DNA of 64,000 nt from Clostridium_AD frigoriphilum (GTDB lineage Bacteria; Bacillota; Clostridia; Clostridiales; Clostridiaceae), in assembly GCF_036541405.1 (NCBI RefSeq), contig NZ_JAZHFS010000015.1, positions 1-64,000 on the forward strand, read 5' to 3'. Under the pieces are notes generated by a model. The model ran no database searches, was not told the origin of the DNA, and saw only the letters and a list, made by a program, of their open reading frames with translations. A program made the translations under genes and the position numbers. This document shows positions 17,835 to 26,537 of the stretch, piece by piece (position 1 is the stretch's first letter; each line of letters starts with the position of its first letter).

Positions 17835-19184
17835 ATGATGGAAATATTATCAAACAAATTTTACTTATATATAGGAGTCATAATAATAAATATTATAATT
17901 ATGCATATAGTAATAAAAACAATAATGTTTAAAAAATCAAAGGAATTTGACAAGAAAATCATTTCAAATATTGATATATTTAAATCTACAACAAACATTA
18001 ATGATATATTTAATAAGTTATTAAATAATTTATATAAAAGTTCAGCTTATGATGCTGCTATAAGTATATTAAAAAATGATACTGAATTTAAAATTATGGC
18101 TATTCATGGTACTTGCGTGAAACTAAACACAAGTAGCTACATTCAGGATGAGAAATTTATTAATCTAATTAATAGAGTTACAGAGTCTGGCACAATGTAT
18201 TATATTAAGGATTTAAATAAAGTAGATTATGCATTGTATAGTGCCAAATTACAATTATTATTATATCACATGAGAAGCCTATTAATGATTCCAATAATTT
18301 ATAAAGATGAAATATATGGAGTTGTAATAATGGTTAATTATAAGAAGGCAGCATACAATGAAAGTTATAGAGGTAATGCTTATTCAATAGTTAGTCAAGT
18401 AGCTGTAGCAATAGAAAATGCTAAGCTTTTCAAAAAGCTAAAAGATATAGACAAGACGAAAACGGATTTCTTGTCCACAGTTTCTCATGAACTTCGAACT
18501 CCATTAACATCGATAATTGGTTTTACAGAAATGGTTAAGCGAAAATTCGAAGGGACTATAGTACCAACATTAGATCTTTCAATTGAAAAAAATCAAAATG
18601 CAGTAGTCAAAATAAAAAGAAATGTAAATATAATATTATCAGAAGGGGAGAGATTATCGAGTCTTATAAATGATCTGTTAGATATATCAAGAATGGAAGC
18701 AGGAAAAGTTTTGTTAAACATGAGAAAAATTGACATAGAAGAAATTATAACACAAGTAATAACATTAACTAATCCTATTATTAGAGATAAATCTCTTCAG
18801 GTTATACAAAGCATAAGTGAAACACTTCCTGAAATCATGGCAGATAAAGACAAATTGATGCAAGTAATAATCAATCTTATTTCTAATGCTATAAAATTTA
18901 CGGAAAAAGGATGTATTGTGTGTAGCGCAAGAGTAGTTGCGCAGAATATAATAGTAAGTATTAGCGATACAGGGGTAGGTATTAGAGAGGAAGATAAAAA
19001 ATATATCTTTGAAAAATTTAGTCAAGTAGGTGATACACTTACAGATAAACCCACAGGTACAGGGCTTGGGTTATCTATATGTAAGTATATTATTGAAGAA
19101 CATGGTGGAGAAATATGGGTCGAAAGCGAAATAGGAAAAGGAACTGATTTTTCATTTAGTATACCTATAATAAAAAATAACTGA
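17835..19184 (+). CDS. Membrane sensor histidine kinase with GAF domain, orphan
   Basis: A 449-residue kinase. It has an N-terminal membrane segment (about residues 9-28), a GAF domain (about 45-195), a HisKA dimerisation domain with H-box STVSHELRTPLTSI (near 217), and an HATPase_c domain with N (LISNAIKFTEKG), G1 (ISDTGVGI) and G2 (GTGLGLSI) boxes. The H-box is separated from the rest of HisKA by a longer loop than usual (IVPTLDL...). No response regulator is next to it. In clostridia such orphan kinases often feed Spo0A; that is only a suggestion here. Confidence 0.88.
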   Translation: MMEILSNKFYLYIGVIIINIIIMHIVIKTIMFKKSKEFDKKIISNIDIFKSTTNINDIFNKLLNNLYKSSAYDAAISILKNDTEFKIMAIHGTCVKLNTSSYIQDEKFINLINRVTESGTMYYIKDLNKVDYALYSAKLQLLLYHMRSLLMIPIIYKDEIYGVVIMVNYKKAAYNESYRGNAYSIVSQVAVAIENAKLFKKLKDIDKTKTDFLSTVSHELRTPLTSIIGFTEMVKRKFEGTIVPTLDLSIEKNQNAVVKIKRNVNIILSEGERLSSLINDLLDISRMEAGKVLLNMRKIDIEEIITQVITLTNPIIRDKSLQVIQSISETLPEIMADKDKLMQVIINLISNAIKFTEKGCIVCSARVVAQNIIVSISDTGVGIREEDKKYIFEKFSQVGDTLTDKPTGTGLGLSICKYIIEEHGGEIWVESEIGKGTDFSFSIPIIKNN

Positions 19185-19228
19185 TTAATTAGTATATGTA
19201 AATAAACATATATAAATGTATATAAATA

Positions 19229-19272
19229 AATAACACCCAACAAACATTAAAAGGTTTGTTGGGTGTTATTTA
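19229..19272. terminator. Strong bidirectional terminator
   Basis: AATAACACCCAACAAAC pairs with GTTTGTTGGGTGTTATT around a short loop. It sits between the convergent kinase and cardiolipin synthase genes. Confidence 0.92.
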
Positions 19273-20727
19273 TTATAGTATTGGAGAAAGTAATCGAGAA
19301 ATAGATTCCTTGAATTTAACAATAAAACTTCTGTTAGTATATTTTTTTAGAGTTAGTTCATCACAAGATTTTAAATCATCAATAAAAAAACGATCTAAGT
19401 CAGAAGTGATCTCTTTATCATAAATAAAAGCATTAATTTCGAAGTTTAAAGTGAAGCTTCGGATATCTAGATTTGCTGTACCTACAGAGCTTATAGATTC
19501 ATCAATAGAGAGAAATTTACTATGAAGAAAGCCCTTGGTATAGGTATAACATTTGACACCAGAATCGAGAAGATCTCCCATATAAGATGTAGAAGCCCAA
19601 TATACAAAGGGATGGTCTGGTTTACTCGGTATAATTATACGGACATCTACCCCAGACAAGGATGCTATCCTTAAAGCCTCAAGTATACTGTCATCTGGAA
19701 TAAAGTAAGGAGTTTCTATATAAATATTTTTTTCAGCTTTACTTATCATTTTTAAATAGCCATTTTTAATAGAATTCCAAGTGGAATCAGGACCACTTGA
19801 AACTATCTGGAGACCTGTTTTCCCAAGGTGAGGTCTATGAGGGAAATATTTATCATCGAAAACAGAATTTTCTTTTGAAGCAAATCGCCAATCCATTAGG
19901 AAGTGCAATTGTAGTGCATCAAGTGCATCTCCTTGTATGAATAAATGTGTATCTCGCCAAAATCCGAATTTTTTAGAAAGTCCTAAATATTCGTCTCCAA
20001 TATTAAAACCACCGATATAACCATACTTACCATCAATAGTACATATTTTACGATGGTTTCTAAAATTTACACGAAGATTTATATATGGAAGAAAAGGTGG
20101 GAAAAAACATGAAACTTTTCCACCAGCTTCTATTAAAGGAGCAAAAAAATTCTTATGCACCTTAAGGCAGCCCATACCATCATAGAGTAATTTTACCTCT
20201 ACTCCTTCTTTGGCTTTCCTACATAGAATTTCTAAAATAGTTCCTCCTAAATTATCATTTTGAAATATATAATACTCCATATGAATAAATATTTTTGCGT
20301 CTTCAAGGTTTTTTTTTAGTTGATCAAATTTTGATTTACCATCGGTAAATATAGTGACATTATTATTATTAGTGTAGAAGGAATTATCGCTACACAGATT
20401 GAGTTTCATCACATCAGAATATTTACTTAAAAAGGGATTAGTTTTAATTAGAGCATCGTTACTCAAAAATTCTTTTTGTTTATTTATAATTGAGGTGAGA
20501 TTTTCCTTTTCTTCTTTCTTTAGTGAAAATAATTTCTTTCTTTTTAAATTTTGACCAAGAAATAGGTATAGAATAAAGCCTATGCTAGGCAAAAACAGTA
20601 ATACCATAAGCCAAGTCCAAGTACTTGCAGGGTTTTTTCGCTCAAGGAATACAACTGCAAAGGCAAAAAGTATATTAATAATAAATAATAAATTTAAAAA
20701 ACGTAATATTAGTTCATTTGTAAACAT
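19273..20727 (-). CDS. cls: Cardiolipin synthase
   Basis: A 484-residue phospholipase-D-superfamily membrane enzyme that condenses two phosphatidylglycerols to cardiolipin and glycerol. It has two N-terminal membrane segments (about residues 10-28 and 38-58) and two HKD motifs: HRKICTIDGKYGYIGG (near 225) and HSKFLSIDESISSVG (near 400). The length is typical of Firmicute Cls. It is a single gene, divergent from the YiiX-like gene. Confidence 0.93.
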   Translation of the reverse strand: MFTNELILRFLNLLFIINILFAFAVVFLERKNPASTWTWLMVLLFLPSIGFILYLFLGQNLKRKKLFSLKKEEKENLTSIINKQKEFLSNDALIKTNPFLSKYSDVMKLNLCSDNSFYTNNNNVTIFTDGKSKFDQLKKNLEDAKIFIHMEYYIFQNDNLGGTILEILCRKAKEGVEVKLLYDGMGCLKVHKNFFAPLIEAGGKVSCFFPPFLPYINLRVNFRNHRKICTIDGKYGYIGGFNIGDEYLGLSKKFGFWRDTHLFIQGDALDALQLHFLMDWRFASKENSVFDDKYFPHRPHLGKTGLQIVSSGPDSTWNSIKNGYLKMISKAEKNIYIETPYFIPDDSILEALRIASLSGVDVRIIIPSKPDHPFVYWASTSYMGDLLDSGVKCYTYTKGFLHSKFLSIDESISSVGTANLDIRSFTLNFEINAFIYDKEITSDLDRFFIDDLKSCDELTLKKYTNRSFIVKFKESISRLLSPIL

Positions 20728-21042
20728 ATGAGCCTCCAGAAAATCATTTTATCTTACAATTTGTCGTACAGTGATAGTATACATATAAATGAATAAAAAG
20801 AAACATTGAAAATTCGAAAAAGGTAAAAAAAATAGAAATATTTCAATTATATAATTTATATATTAAAGGAATAGTGAGTTCTATGGTATAATAATATTTA
20901 ATTGACAAATTCAATTTATGGGCGGGGTATGTACTTAATTGAAATTTAGCTATATTAATAATATATGTCATTTTTTTATTTGTGCATGGAGATTTAAAAT
21001 AAAATGTTGCTTTAAAATGAAAAAGGAATCGAGGATAATGAT
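20728..21042. other. Divergent intergenic region
   Basis: About 315 bases between cls (-) and the YiiX-like gene (+). A TTGACA at 20902-20907 has no -10 at ideal spacing. A TATAAT occurs at 20887-20892. No gene is seen. Confidence 0.35.
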
Positions 21043-22581
21043 ATGGGCTTAGTTCATCGAACAGTTGATGAGGAAATAAAAAAATCCTTAGAGCTTATAA
21101 AAGAATTAGAACATGTGATGAGTGAGATTCAAAGTAATGAAAGCCTATTTATTTCAAATATTCAAAATATGTCATTAGTCGATAAACAAAACATATTAGA
21201 TAAATGGATTAGTTATGTAAGGTGTTATAATGAATTAAATGATATTAGAGAAAAATATAAAAATAAGCTTTTATTTAAGAATACTTCAGATTCTTATAAT
21301 AAGTATAAAAATATATTATTAATTTATGCATCAACCATAGCAATACGTAAAAACTCTGTTTTGCTCGTAGGTGTCATAGAGAAAAACAAGTATTTGGTGT
21401 CAATGCTAAATGAACCTAGAGCTGAATACAACATTAATAAAAAACAATATTATTATATTACACAAGAAATTACGGAAATATCTTATATGATATCTCTGTA
21501 TAGAAATAAGCATTATTTTGATTTTAAGGTTAATTACTATAAGGTTTATGAATTTGAAAGAGATGAGTGTGAAGCACAATTATTAGATTACGCAAGTTAT
21601 AATTATTTGAATGTTATTAAACTTGTAAGGAACCATAGAAACATTGTTAAAAACAATATGATAGATTTTTTTGGAAAAAATGTTTTTGATTTTTGGTTTC
21701 CATTCCAAAAATGGGTTGCTATAAGTATTACTGGTGTTGATTATTCGAGTAGAAAAGAAAAATATATTAGTAATGAAGATATCAATATTTTTAAAGAGGA
21801 ATTGGTACCGGGGGATGTTCTTTTAAAAAGGAATAATTATCAGCTAACGAACATAGGACTTCCGGGATTTTGGACTCATACAGGTATTTATATAGGTTGT
21901 TTGGAAAAATTAGATGAGTATTTTGGCGATATGTTATTGGGAGAGTGCTTGTGCGTATCAGAGTATATAAAGGTAATATATCCTAAAGTATATGATAGTT
22001 TATGGAGTGAAGAGGTAAATAATAGAGAATATATTATTGAAGTTATTGCTCCAGGTGTTGTAATAAGTCCTTTAGATGCCATTGCAAAGGTAGATTATTT
22101 TTCTGCTCTTCGCCCTAGACTATCAAAAGAAGATAAACTAAAGGCATTATTTACGGCTTTTGAATCTTTAGGAAAGGCATATGACTACAATTTTGACATT
22201 ATGACAGATAATGCTTTGTTTTGTAGTGAACTAATTTACAAATCATATTTAAGTTCAAGTAATAAAAAAGGAATTACATTTGATCTTCAGCCTAAAGTTG
22301 GTAGATTATTACTTTCACCTAATAGTATTATTGAAAAATTTGATTCAGAATTTAATACTGAAAATGCTGAATTCGATTTTGTAGTGTTTTATGATGGTAA
22401 TGCAAGGGAAGGAAAGGCTATAAGGAGAAATGCGACTGATTTAAAGAAAACTTGGAAGCTATCTAGGTGGAAGATGGTAAAAAGTAGAGTTGTTTTAGAT
22501 GCAGAAACAAGGTATCCTATAGTAAAATTAAGTTCAGTATTGTCAAAACTTAAAATTATATTGTATGGTATGTTTTATTAA
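21043..22581 (+). CDS. YiiX/YebB-like permuted NlpC/P60 (C92) cysteine hydrolase
   Basis: A 512-residue protein. The N-terminal 240 residues are helical and unrecognised. The C-terminal half matches the circularly permuted papain-like YaeF/YiiX family: LVPGDVLLKR, FWTHTGIYIG (catalytic His) and, downstream, LFCSELIYKSY (catalytic Cys). This His-before-Cys order is the permuted arrangement. Such enzymes act as amidases on lipid- or peptide-linked substrates; the actual substrate is unknown. It has no signal peptide, so it is probably cytoplasmic or peripherally bound. Confidence 0.78.
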   Translation: MGLVHRTVDEEIKKSLELIKELEHVMSEIQSNESLFISNIQNMSLVDKQNILDKWISYVRCYNELNDIREKYKNKLLFKNTSDSYNKYKNILLIYASTIAIRKNSVLLVGVIEKNKYLVSMLNEPRAEYNINKKQYYYITQEITEISYMISLYRNKHYFDFKVNYYKVYEFERDECEAQLLDYASYNYLNVIKLVRNHRNIVKNNMIDFFGKNVFDFWFPFQKWVAISITGVDYSSRKEKYISNEDINIFKEELVPGDVLLKRNNYQLTNIGLPGFWTHTGIYIGCLEKLDEYFGDMLLGECLCVSEYIKVIYPKVYDSLWSEEVNNREYIIEVIAPGVVISPLDAIAKVDYFSALRPRLSKEDKLKALFTAFESLGKAYDYNFDIMTDNALFCSELIYKSYLSSSNKKGITFDLQPKVGRLLLSPNSIIEKFDSEFNTENAEFDFVVFYDGNAREGKAIRRNATDLKKTWKLSRWKMVKSRVVLDAETRYPIVKLSSVLSKLKIILYGMFY

Positions 22582-22641
22582 TAAAGATATATGTCTATAA
22601 TATAAGAAATGAATTAAAAGAGAATCAGAGATGTTGTAACA

Positions 22642-22685
22642 TTAATGACTTAAGAAGGAAGTATCCTTTTTAAATGTCATTAAAT
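22642..22685. repeat. Short palindromic repeat upstream of truA
   Basis: TTAATGACTTAAGAAGGA and TCCTTTTTAAATGTCATTAA form an inverted repeat around AGTA. It is a compact relative of the 6181-6331 element. It lies in the 135-base gap before truA. Confidence 0.75.
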
Positions 22686-22716
22686 TCTAAAATAGAAGGT
22701 AGGATAAATAATAAAT

Positions 22717-23454
22717 ATGAGAAATATAAAAATTGTAATTGAATATGATGGTACTAGGTATAAAGGATGGCAGAGACTTGGAGACAGTGATAATACAATT
22801 CAGCACAAAATAGAAGCAGTTTTAAGCAAGATGGCAGAAGAAAACATTGAAATAACTGCTTCTGGAAGAACTGATGCAGGAGTACATGCATCAAACCAAG
22901 TTGCTAATTTTAGAACGGACTGTACAATGCCTACACATAAAATGCGAAGTTATTGTTATGAATTTTTACCTGAAGATATTGTAATAAAAAGCGTTGAGGA
23001 AGTAGATCTTAATTTTCATGCTAGATATAATGCAAAGGTTAAAAAGTACATATATAATATATGTAATAATAAAGTACATGATGTATTTACCAGAAAATAT
23101 GATTACCATGTACCATTACCATTAAATATTGAAAAAATGAGAAAAGCAGCAGAAATTTTAGTAGGGGAACATGATTTCCAAAGTTTTACTACACTTAAAA
23201 CTAAGAAAAAATCTACTATAAGAACTATTTATACAATAAATATTATAAATGAAGATGGAAATATAGAAATTAGTGTTCAAGGAAATGGATTTATGAAGAA
23301 TATGGTAAGAATAATAGTTGGGACACTTGTTGAAGTAGGACTTGGTGAGCGAGATGCAAACGAGATTAGTGATATATTAGATAAAAAAGAAAGAAAATAT
23401 GCGGGACATATCGCACCAGCTAAAGGGTTGTTTTTAGAAGAAGTAGATTATTAA
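22717..23454 (+). CDS. truA: tRNA pseudouridine(38-40) synthase
   Basis: A 245-residue TruA that modifies U38-U40 in the anticodon stem-loop. The catalytic Asp lies in SGRTDAGVHA (near residue 52). Other signatures are the start EYDGTRYKGWQ, NFHARYNAKVKKYIY and the C-terminal GNGFMKNMVRIIVGTL. The ribosome binding site is weak (GAAGGTAGG). A terminator follows. In many Firmicutes truA follows ecf transporter genes; here it is alone. Confidence 0.95.
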   Translation: MRNIKIVIEYDGTRYKGWQRLGDSDNTIQHKIEAVLSKMAEENIEITASGRTDAGVHASNQVANFRTDCTMPTHKMRSYCYEFLPEDIVIKSVEEVDLNFHARYNAKVKKYIYNICNNKVHDVFTRKYDYHVPLPLNIEKMRKAAEILVGEHDFQSFTTLKTKKKSTIRTIYTINIINEDGNIEISVQGNGFMKNMVRIIVGTLVEVGLGERDANEISDILDKKERKYAGHIAPAKGLFLEEVDY

Positions 23455-23478
23455 AAATTAATTTAACTTAATAAATAT

Positions 23479-23525
23479 AAAACAAAAGCGGCACATAAGT
23501 TAATACTTATGTGCCGCTTTTGTTT
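23479..23525. terminator. Strong bidirectional terminator
   Basis: AAAACAAAAGCGGCACATAA pairs with its inverse TTATGTGCCGCTTTTGTTTT. It separates truA (+) from the small minus-strand gene. Confidence 0.93.
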
Positions 23526-23547
23526 TATATTATAAAGGCAACATTAA

Positions 23548-23733
23548 CTAAAGGATACCTTCATTTTTTAAGATGTTTTCAATTTCATCAACTTTTTTAG
23601 AAAGCGTATAAAAACTTTCTTTTAATATGTTTTTTGAAATAGGAGTTTCTTTTATGCTTTTTTCTAGCGACTCTATAGTGTCGAGTGCATCATCAATGCC
23701 CTTTTGCGCAAGTTCAAGATTGTTTTCTTTCAT
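23548..23733 (-). CDS. Small coiled-coil hypothetical protein
   Basis: A 61-residue, highly charged protein with heptad-like spacing over its whole length (LAQKGIDDALDTIESLEKSI...LSKKVDEIENIL). The ATG follows AAGGAGACC at good spacing, so it is probably translated. No family is recognised. It lies just downstream of the CmpB-like gene on the same strand, with a 109-base gap. Confidence 0.6.
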   Translation of the reverse strand: MKENNLELAQKGIDDALDTIESLEKSIKETPISKNILKESFYTLSKKVDEIENILKNEGIL

Positions 23734-23842
23734 TTTAGGTCTCCTTAACTTATCTTATTTTAATATATACTATCAAATCCTAACATTAGTAATTGTTAAT
23801 TTCAAGCTGAAAATGATTTTTGACTTTTGTAATTTGATAAAA

Positions 23843-24703
23843 TCAACCTTTTTTATCATTATGAATTATGTGTTTAACATCTTTGAAAATAGCTTCTAAA
23901 GCTTTGAATTTAAGGTCGGGGAATGCTTTTATAAGTCGTGAATAATCAGGATATTTTTTTATAAACAAAGAATCATATTTTATTTTAACTTCTTTTACAA
24001 TATTCTCAATGTCGGATTTTTTCTTACACATTTTAGTTTCAGCAAGATCTATCAATTGATCCAATTTAATTCTTAACTCAGGTATACTTTTAGTATTACC
24101 TAAATTTGATTTAAAATCTAAAAACTTATCAGTTAATTCTGAATATGAAGTAATTAATTGGGTTAAAAGAGACTTTAGTTTGAGTATAGTAATTATGGTA
24201 ATTATAAAATCTAAAATGAAATATACTAAAGTAATATAAAAAAGGAATACACCAGGATTTGGAGGTATTAAATTCACTATGTATTCAATATAGGGATGGA
24301 TTACTTTAAGTATTAAAATTGAAATGAACCCCCATATTATAGAGAATTTTAAGCATATCCTTCCATGGAGATTGTATGGCTCATCGCTATAATCCCACCA
24401 AGTACTATCGAATGTAGTTTCTAAAATATAACCCGTTATATATTCAATGATTGAGGTTAAAAATATTGAACCTAAAAGGAGAAAAATATAATTATTTTCA
24501 ATAGGTTTTAATAAAACGATTATAGATAAGATAGCAAAACCATAAATAGGACAAAATGGTCCAAGTAGGAAGCCTCTATTAACAAATTCTTTTTTACGAA
24601 TTGTGGCATATACTGTTTCAAGACACCATCCCATGAAGGAATAGACAATAAAATAACAAAATAGTGAAAATACATTAAAATTTAGTAAAGTTATATCAAT
24701 CAT
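23843..24703 (-). CDS. Putative ABC-transporter type IV / CmpB-like membrane protein
   Basis: A 286-residue protein. The first 180 residues have about five membrane segments with the family pattern FMGWCLETVYATI...FVNRGFLLGPFCPIYG and SIIEYITGYILE...WWDYS of the CmpB-like family (PF06541). The cytoplasmic tail (about 190-286) is helical and charged. No ATPase gene is adjacent, so a transport role is doubtful despite the family name. Its AGAAGGAG ribosome binding site is supplied by a copy of the dispersed repeat at 24709-24732. Confidence 0.82.
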   Translation of the reverse strand: MIDITLLNFNVFSLFCYFIVYSFMGWCLETVYATIRKKEFVNRGFLLGPFCPIYGFAILSIIVLLKPIENNYIFLLLGSIFLTSIIEYITGYILETTFDSTWWDYSDEPYNLHGRICLKFSIIWGFISILILKVIHPYIEYIVNLIPPNPGVFLFYITLVYFILDFIITIITILKLKSLLTQLITSYSELTDKFLDFKSNLGNTKSIPELRIKLDQLIDLAETKMCKKKSDIENIVKEVKIKYDSLFIKKYPDYSRLIKAFPDLKFKALEAIFKDVKHIIHNDKKG

Positions 24704-24708
24704 AAATT

Positions 24709-24732
24709 AACTCCTTCTGAAATGTCGTTAAA
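24709..24732 (-). repeat. Dispersed repeat half-site supplying a ribosome binding site
   Basis: On the minus strand it reads TTTAACGACATTTCAGAAGG then AGTT, matching the left arm of the 6181-6331 element. It ends 6 bases before the ATG of the CmpB-like gene, so its AGAAGGAG acts as the Shine-Dalgarno sequence. Confidence 0.75.
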
Positions 24733-24873
24733 CAAGAAAATGATAACATAAAATTTGCTTTTTTTATAGTGTATAAAATGAACAAAATATTAATATATGC
24801 AATTTTATAGAATTAGCTACATATATATTAATAAAACAATGATAAATCAATTTAATATCTAGGAGGAAAATAC

Positions 24874-25449
24874 ATGATAAATATCATATGGTTTTTAATT
24901 TTAACACTCGGAATAGTTATTGGAATGCTTACTGGAAAAGGAGAAATTGTGTCAAAGGCCCTTGTTTCATCTACAACTAGTTCTGTGGAACTAGTTGTAG
25001 GTCTTGTTGGAATGATGTGTCTTTGGTGTGGGATAATGGAGATTGCACAAAAAAGTGGATTGACTGATAAATTAGCAAAGGTACTTAGGCCGATTTTAAA
25101 AATGATGTTTAAGGAAACTTCCAAAAATAATAAGGTTATGTCTAGTATTACTATGAATTTAACAGCCAATATGATGGGGCTTTCTAATGCAGCCACGCCA
25201 TTTGGAATAAAAGCCATGGAAGAGATGCAGAAAATGAATATAGAAAAAGATACAGCTAGCAATGACATGGCTTTATTCTTAGTTTTAAATGCTGCATGCA
25301 TTCAGTTTTTACCTACTACAGTAATATCTATAAGAGCGGCATATAATTCACAAAATCCAGCAATTATTATAATACCAGCAATTATTACAACCGGTGTTGC
25401 TTCAGTATTAGGTGTAGTTTATTGCAGGATATTACAAAAATATTTTTAG
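24874..25449 (+). CDS. spmA: Spore maturation protein A
   Basis: A 191-residue membrane protein of the nucleoside-recognition (Gate) family. It has about four hydrophobic segments and the SpmA pattern LCLWCGIMEIAQKSGL...NLTANMMGLSNAATPFGIKAM. In Bacillus and Clostridium SpmA and SpmB act together in spore core dehydration and heat resistance. ATG follows GGAGGA. spmB follows 50 bases later. Confidence 0.93.
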   Translation: MINIIWFLILTLGIVIGMLTGKGEIVSKALVSSTTSSVELVVGLVGMMCLWCGIMEIAQKSGLTDKLAKVLRPILKMMFKETSKNNKVMSSITMNLTANMMGLSNAATPFGIKAMEEMQKMNIEKDTASNDMALFLVLNAACIQFLPTTVISIRAAYNSQNPAIIIIPAIITTGVASVLGVVYCRILQKYF

Positions 25450-25499
25450 AAAGATAACCTCTTTACAGGTATATGAATCTAAATGGAGAGTGAATAAAT

Positions 25500-26039
25500 A
25501 TGGTGATTATAGGGAGTTTAATGTCGTATATGTTGAAAGGAATAATTCCAATTATTATTGTTTTGGTGGTAACTTATGGAGTTATTAAAGGAGTGAAGGT
25601 TTATGAGTGTTTTGTGGAAGGTGCAAAGGATGGAATAACAATTTGTCTGAAAATTTTTCCTTACCTTTTGGCTATGATTATAGCTGTTAATGTTTTTAGA
25701 GCTTCAGGGGCTTTAGATTTTTTTGTTTGTTTAGTAACACCGGTTGTTAAGTTCATTGGGTTACCTCCGGAAGTTGTTCCTTTAGTTTTAATAAAACCGC
25801 TCTCAGGTAGTGGCGCTCTAGGAGTATTTACTGACATTGTAAGGCAATATGGAGCGGATAGTTACATAGGACGTGTGTCATCTATAATAATGGGGTCAAC
25901 GGAAACTATTTTTTATACACTGACAGTATACTTTGGAGCTGTAAATATAAAAAAAATCAGGCATACGTTACTAGCAGCAATACTCGCAGATATAACAGCA
26001 GTTATAATGGCTGTTAACTTAGCTAAGTTTTTCTTCTAA
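25500..26039 (+). CDS. spmB: Spore maturation protein B
   Basis: A 179-residue partner of SpmA with the Gate-family core. It has membrane segments at about residues 13-33, 50-70 and 130-175, and the KPLSGSGALGVF and IMGSTETIFYTLTVYFG motifs. A second Met (MSYMLKG) lies at residue 8; the first ATG after GGAGAGTG is used here. It is cotranscribed with spmA. Confidence 0.93.
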   Translation: MVIIGSLMSYMLKGIIPIIIVLVVTYGVIKGVKVYECFVEGAKDGITICLKIFPYLLAMIIAVNVFRASGALDFFVCLVTPVVKFIGLPPEVVPLVLIKPLSGSGALGVFTDIVRQYGADSYIGRVSSIIMGSTETIFYTLTVYFGAVNIKKIRHTLLAAILADITAVIMAVNLAKFFF

Positions 26040-26099
26040 AGATATTTCCGGAGCGACTTGCTTATTATAGTATAATTTTATATTTTTAGGATAAAATTA

Positions 26100-26128
26100 T
26101 TGACATAGTGAATTATTTGCAATACAAT
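26100..26128 (+). promoter_or_regulatory. Sigma-A promoter of metG
   Basis: TTGACA, a 17-base spacer and TACAAT. Transcription would start near 26135 and run into the T-box leader. Confidence 0.8.
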
Positions 26129-26134
26129 TATTAG

Positions 26135-26445
26135 TGAATAAATGCAATGATGAGAAGAGTAATAAGCTGAAATGTTAAAAGAGAACTGCAGCTGGTGAAA
26201 AGCAGTAGCAAGGTAGTTTATGAATATGGACTCTAAGCAGATTATCCAAATAAAAATTATAAAAGATTATTGTGATGATAGGCTTTTTTATTTATTTATT
26301 AAGGTAATACGGTAGCAACCGTTATATTGACAGGTGATGTTAGTCACCCATTGAGATCTTTATAGTGATGTAGGGATGAATTAGAGTGGTAAAACGTTAA
26401 ATACGTCTCTAAACAGAAGGCTTTTTCTGTTTAGAGATTTTTTTT
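26135..26445 (+). promoter_or_regulatory. T-box leader, methionine type
   Basis: A structured leader before metG. It has a long stem I region whose likely specifier is ATG at 26226-26228 (in GAATATGGAC), a T-box-like segment TTAGAGTGGTAAAACG (26381-26396), and a terminator hairpin TCTCTAAACAG/CTGTTTAGAGA with eight Ts (26407-26445). Uncharged tRNA-Met binding would favour the antiterminator and raise metG expression. The T-box segment departs from the consensus AGGGTGGNACCGCG at the 3' side but keeps the TGGT that pairs with the tRNA CCA end. Confidence 0.85.
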
Positions 26446-26537
26446 ATTTACCGGGAAATTAATAGTGTAGCTTCAAAGAGATTAACAGTTTCGAACATAA
26501 TTGTAACTAATTTAAATATGAGAGGTAGGAGAAATTT

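Noticed and set aside
24950..25002. ACTAGTTC/GAACTAGT palindrome in spmA
   Set aside because: It lies within conserved coding sequence and the encoded protein is normal, so it is likely incidental.
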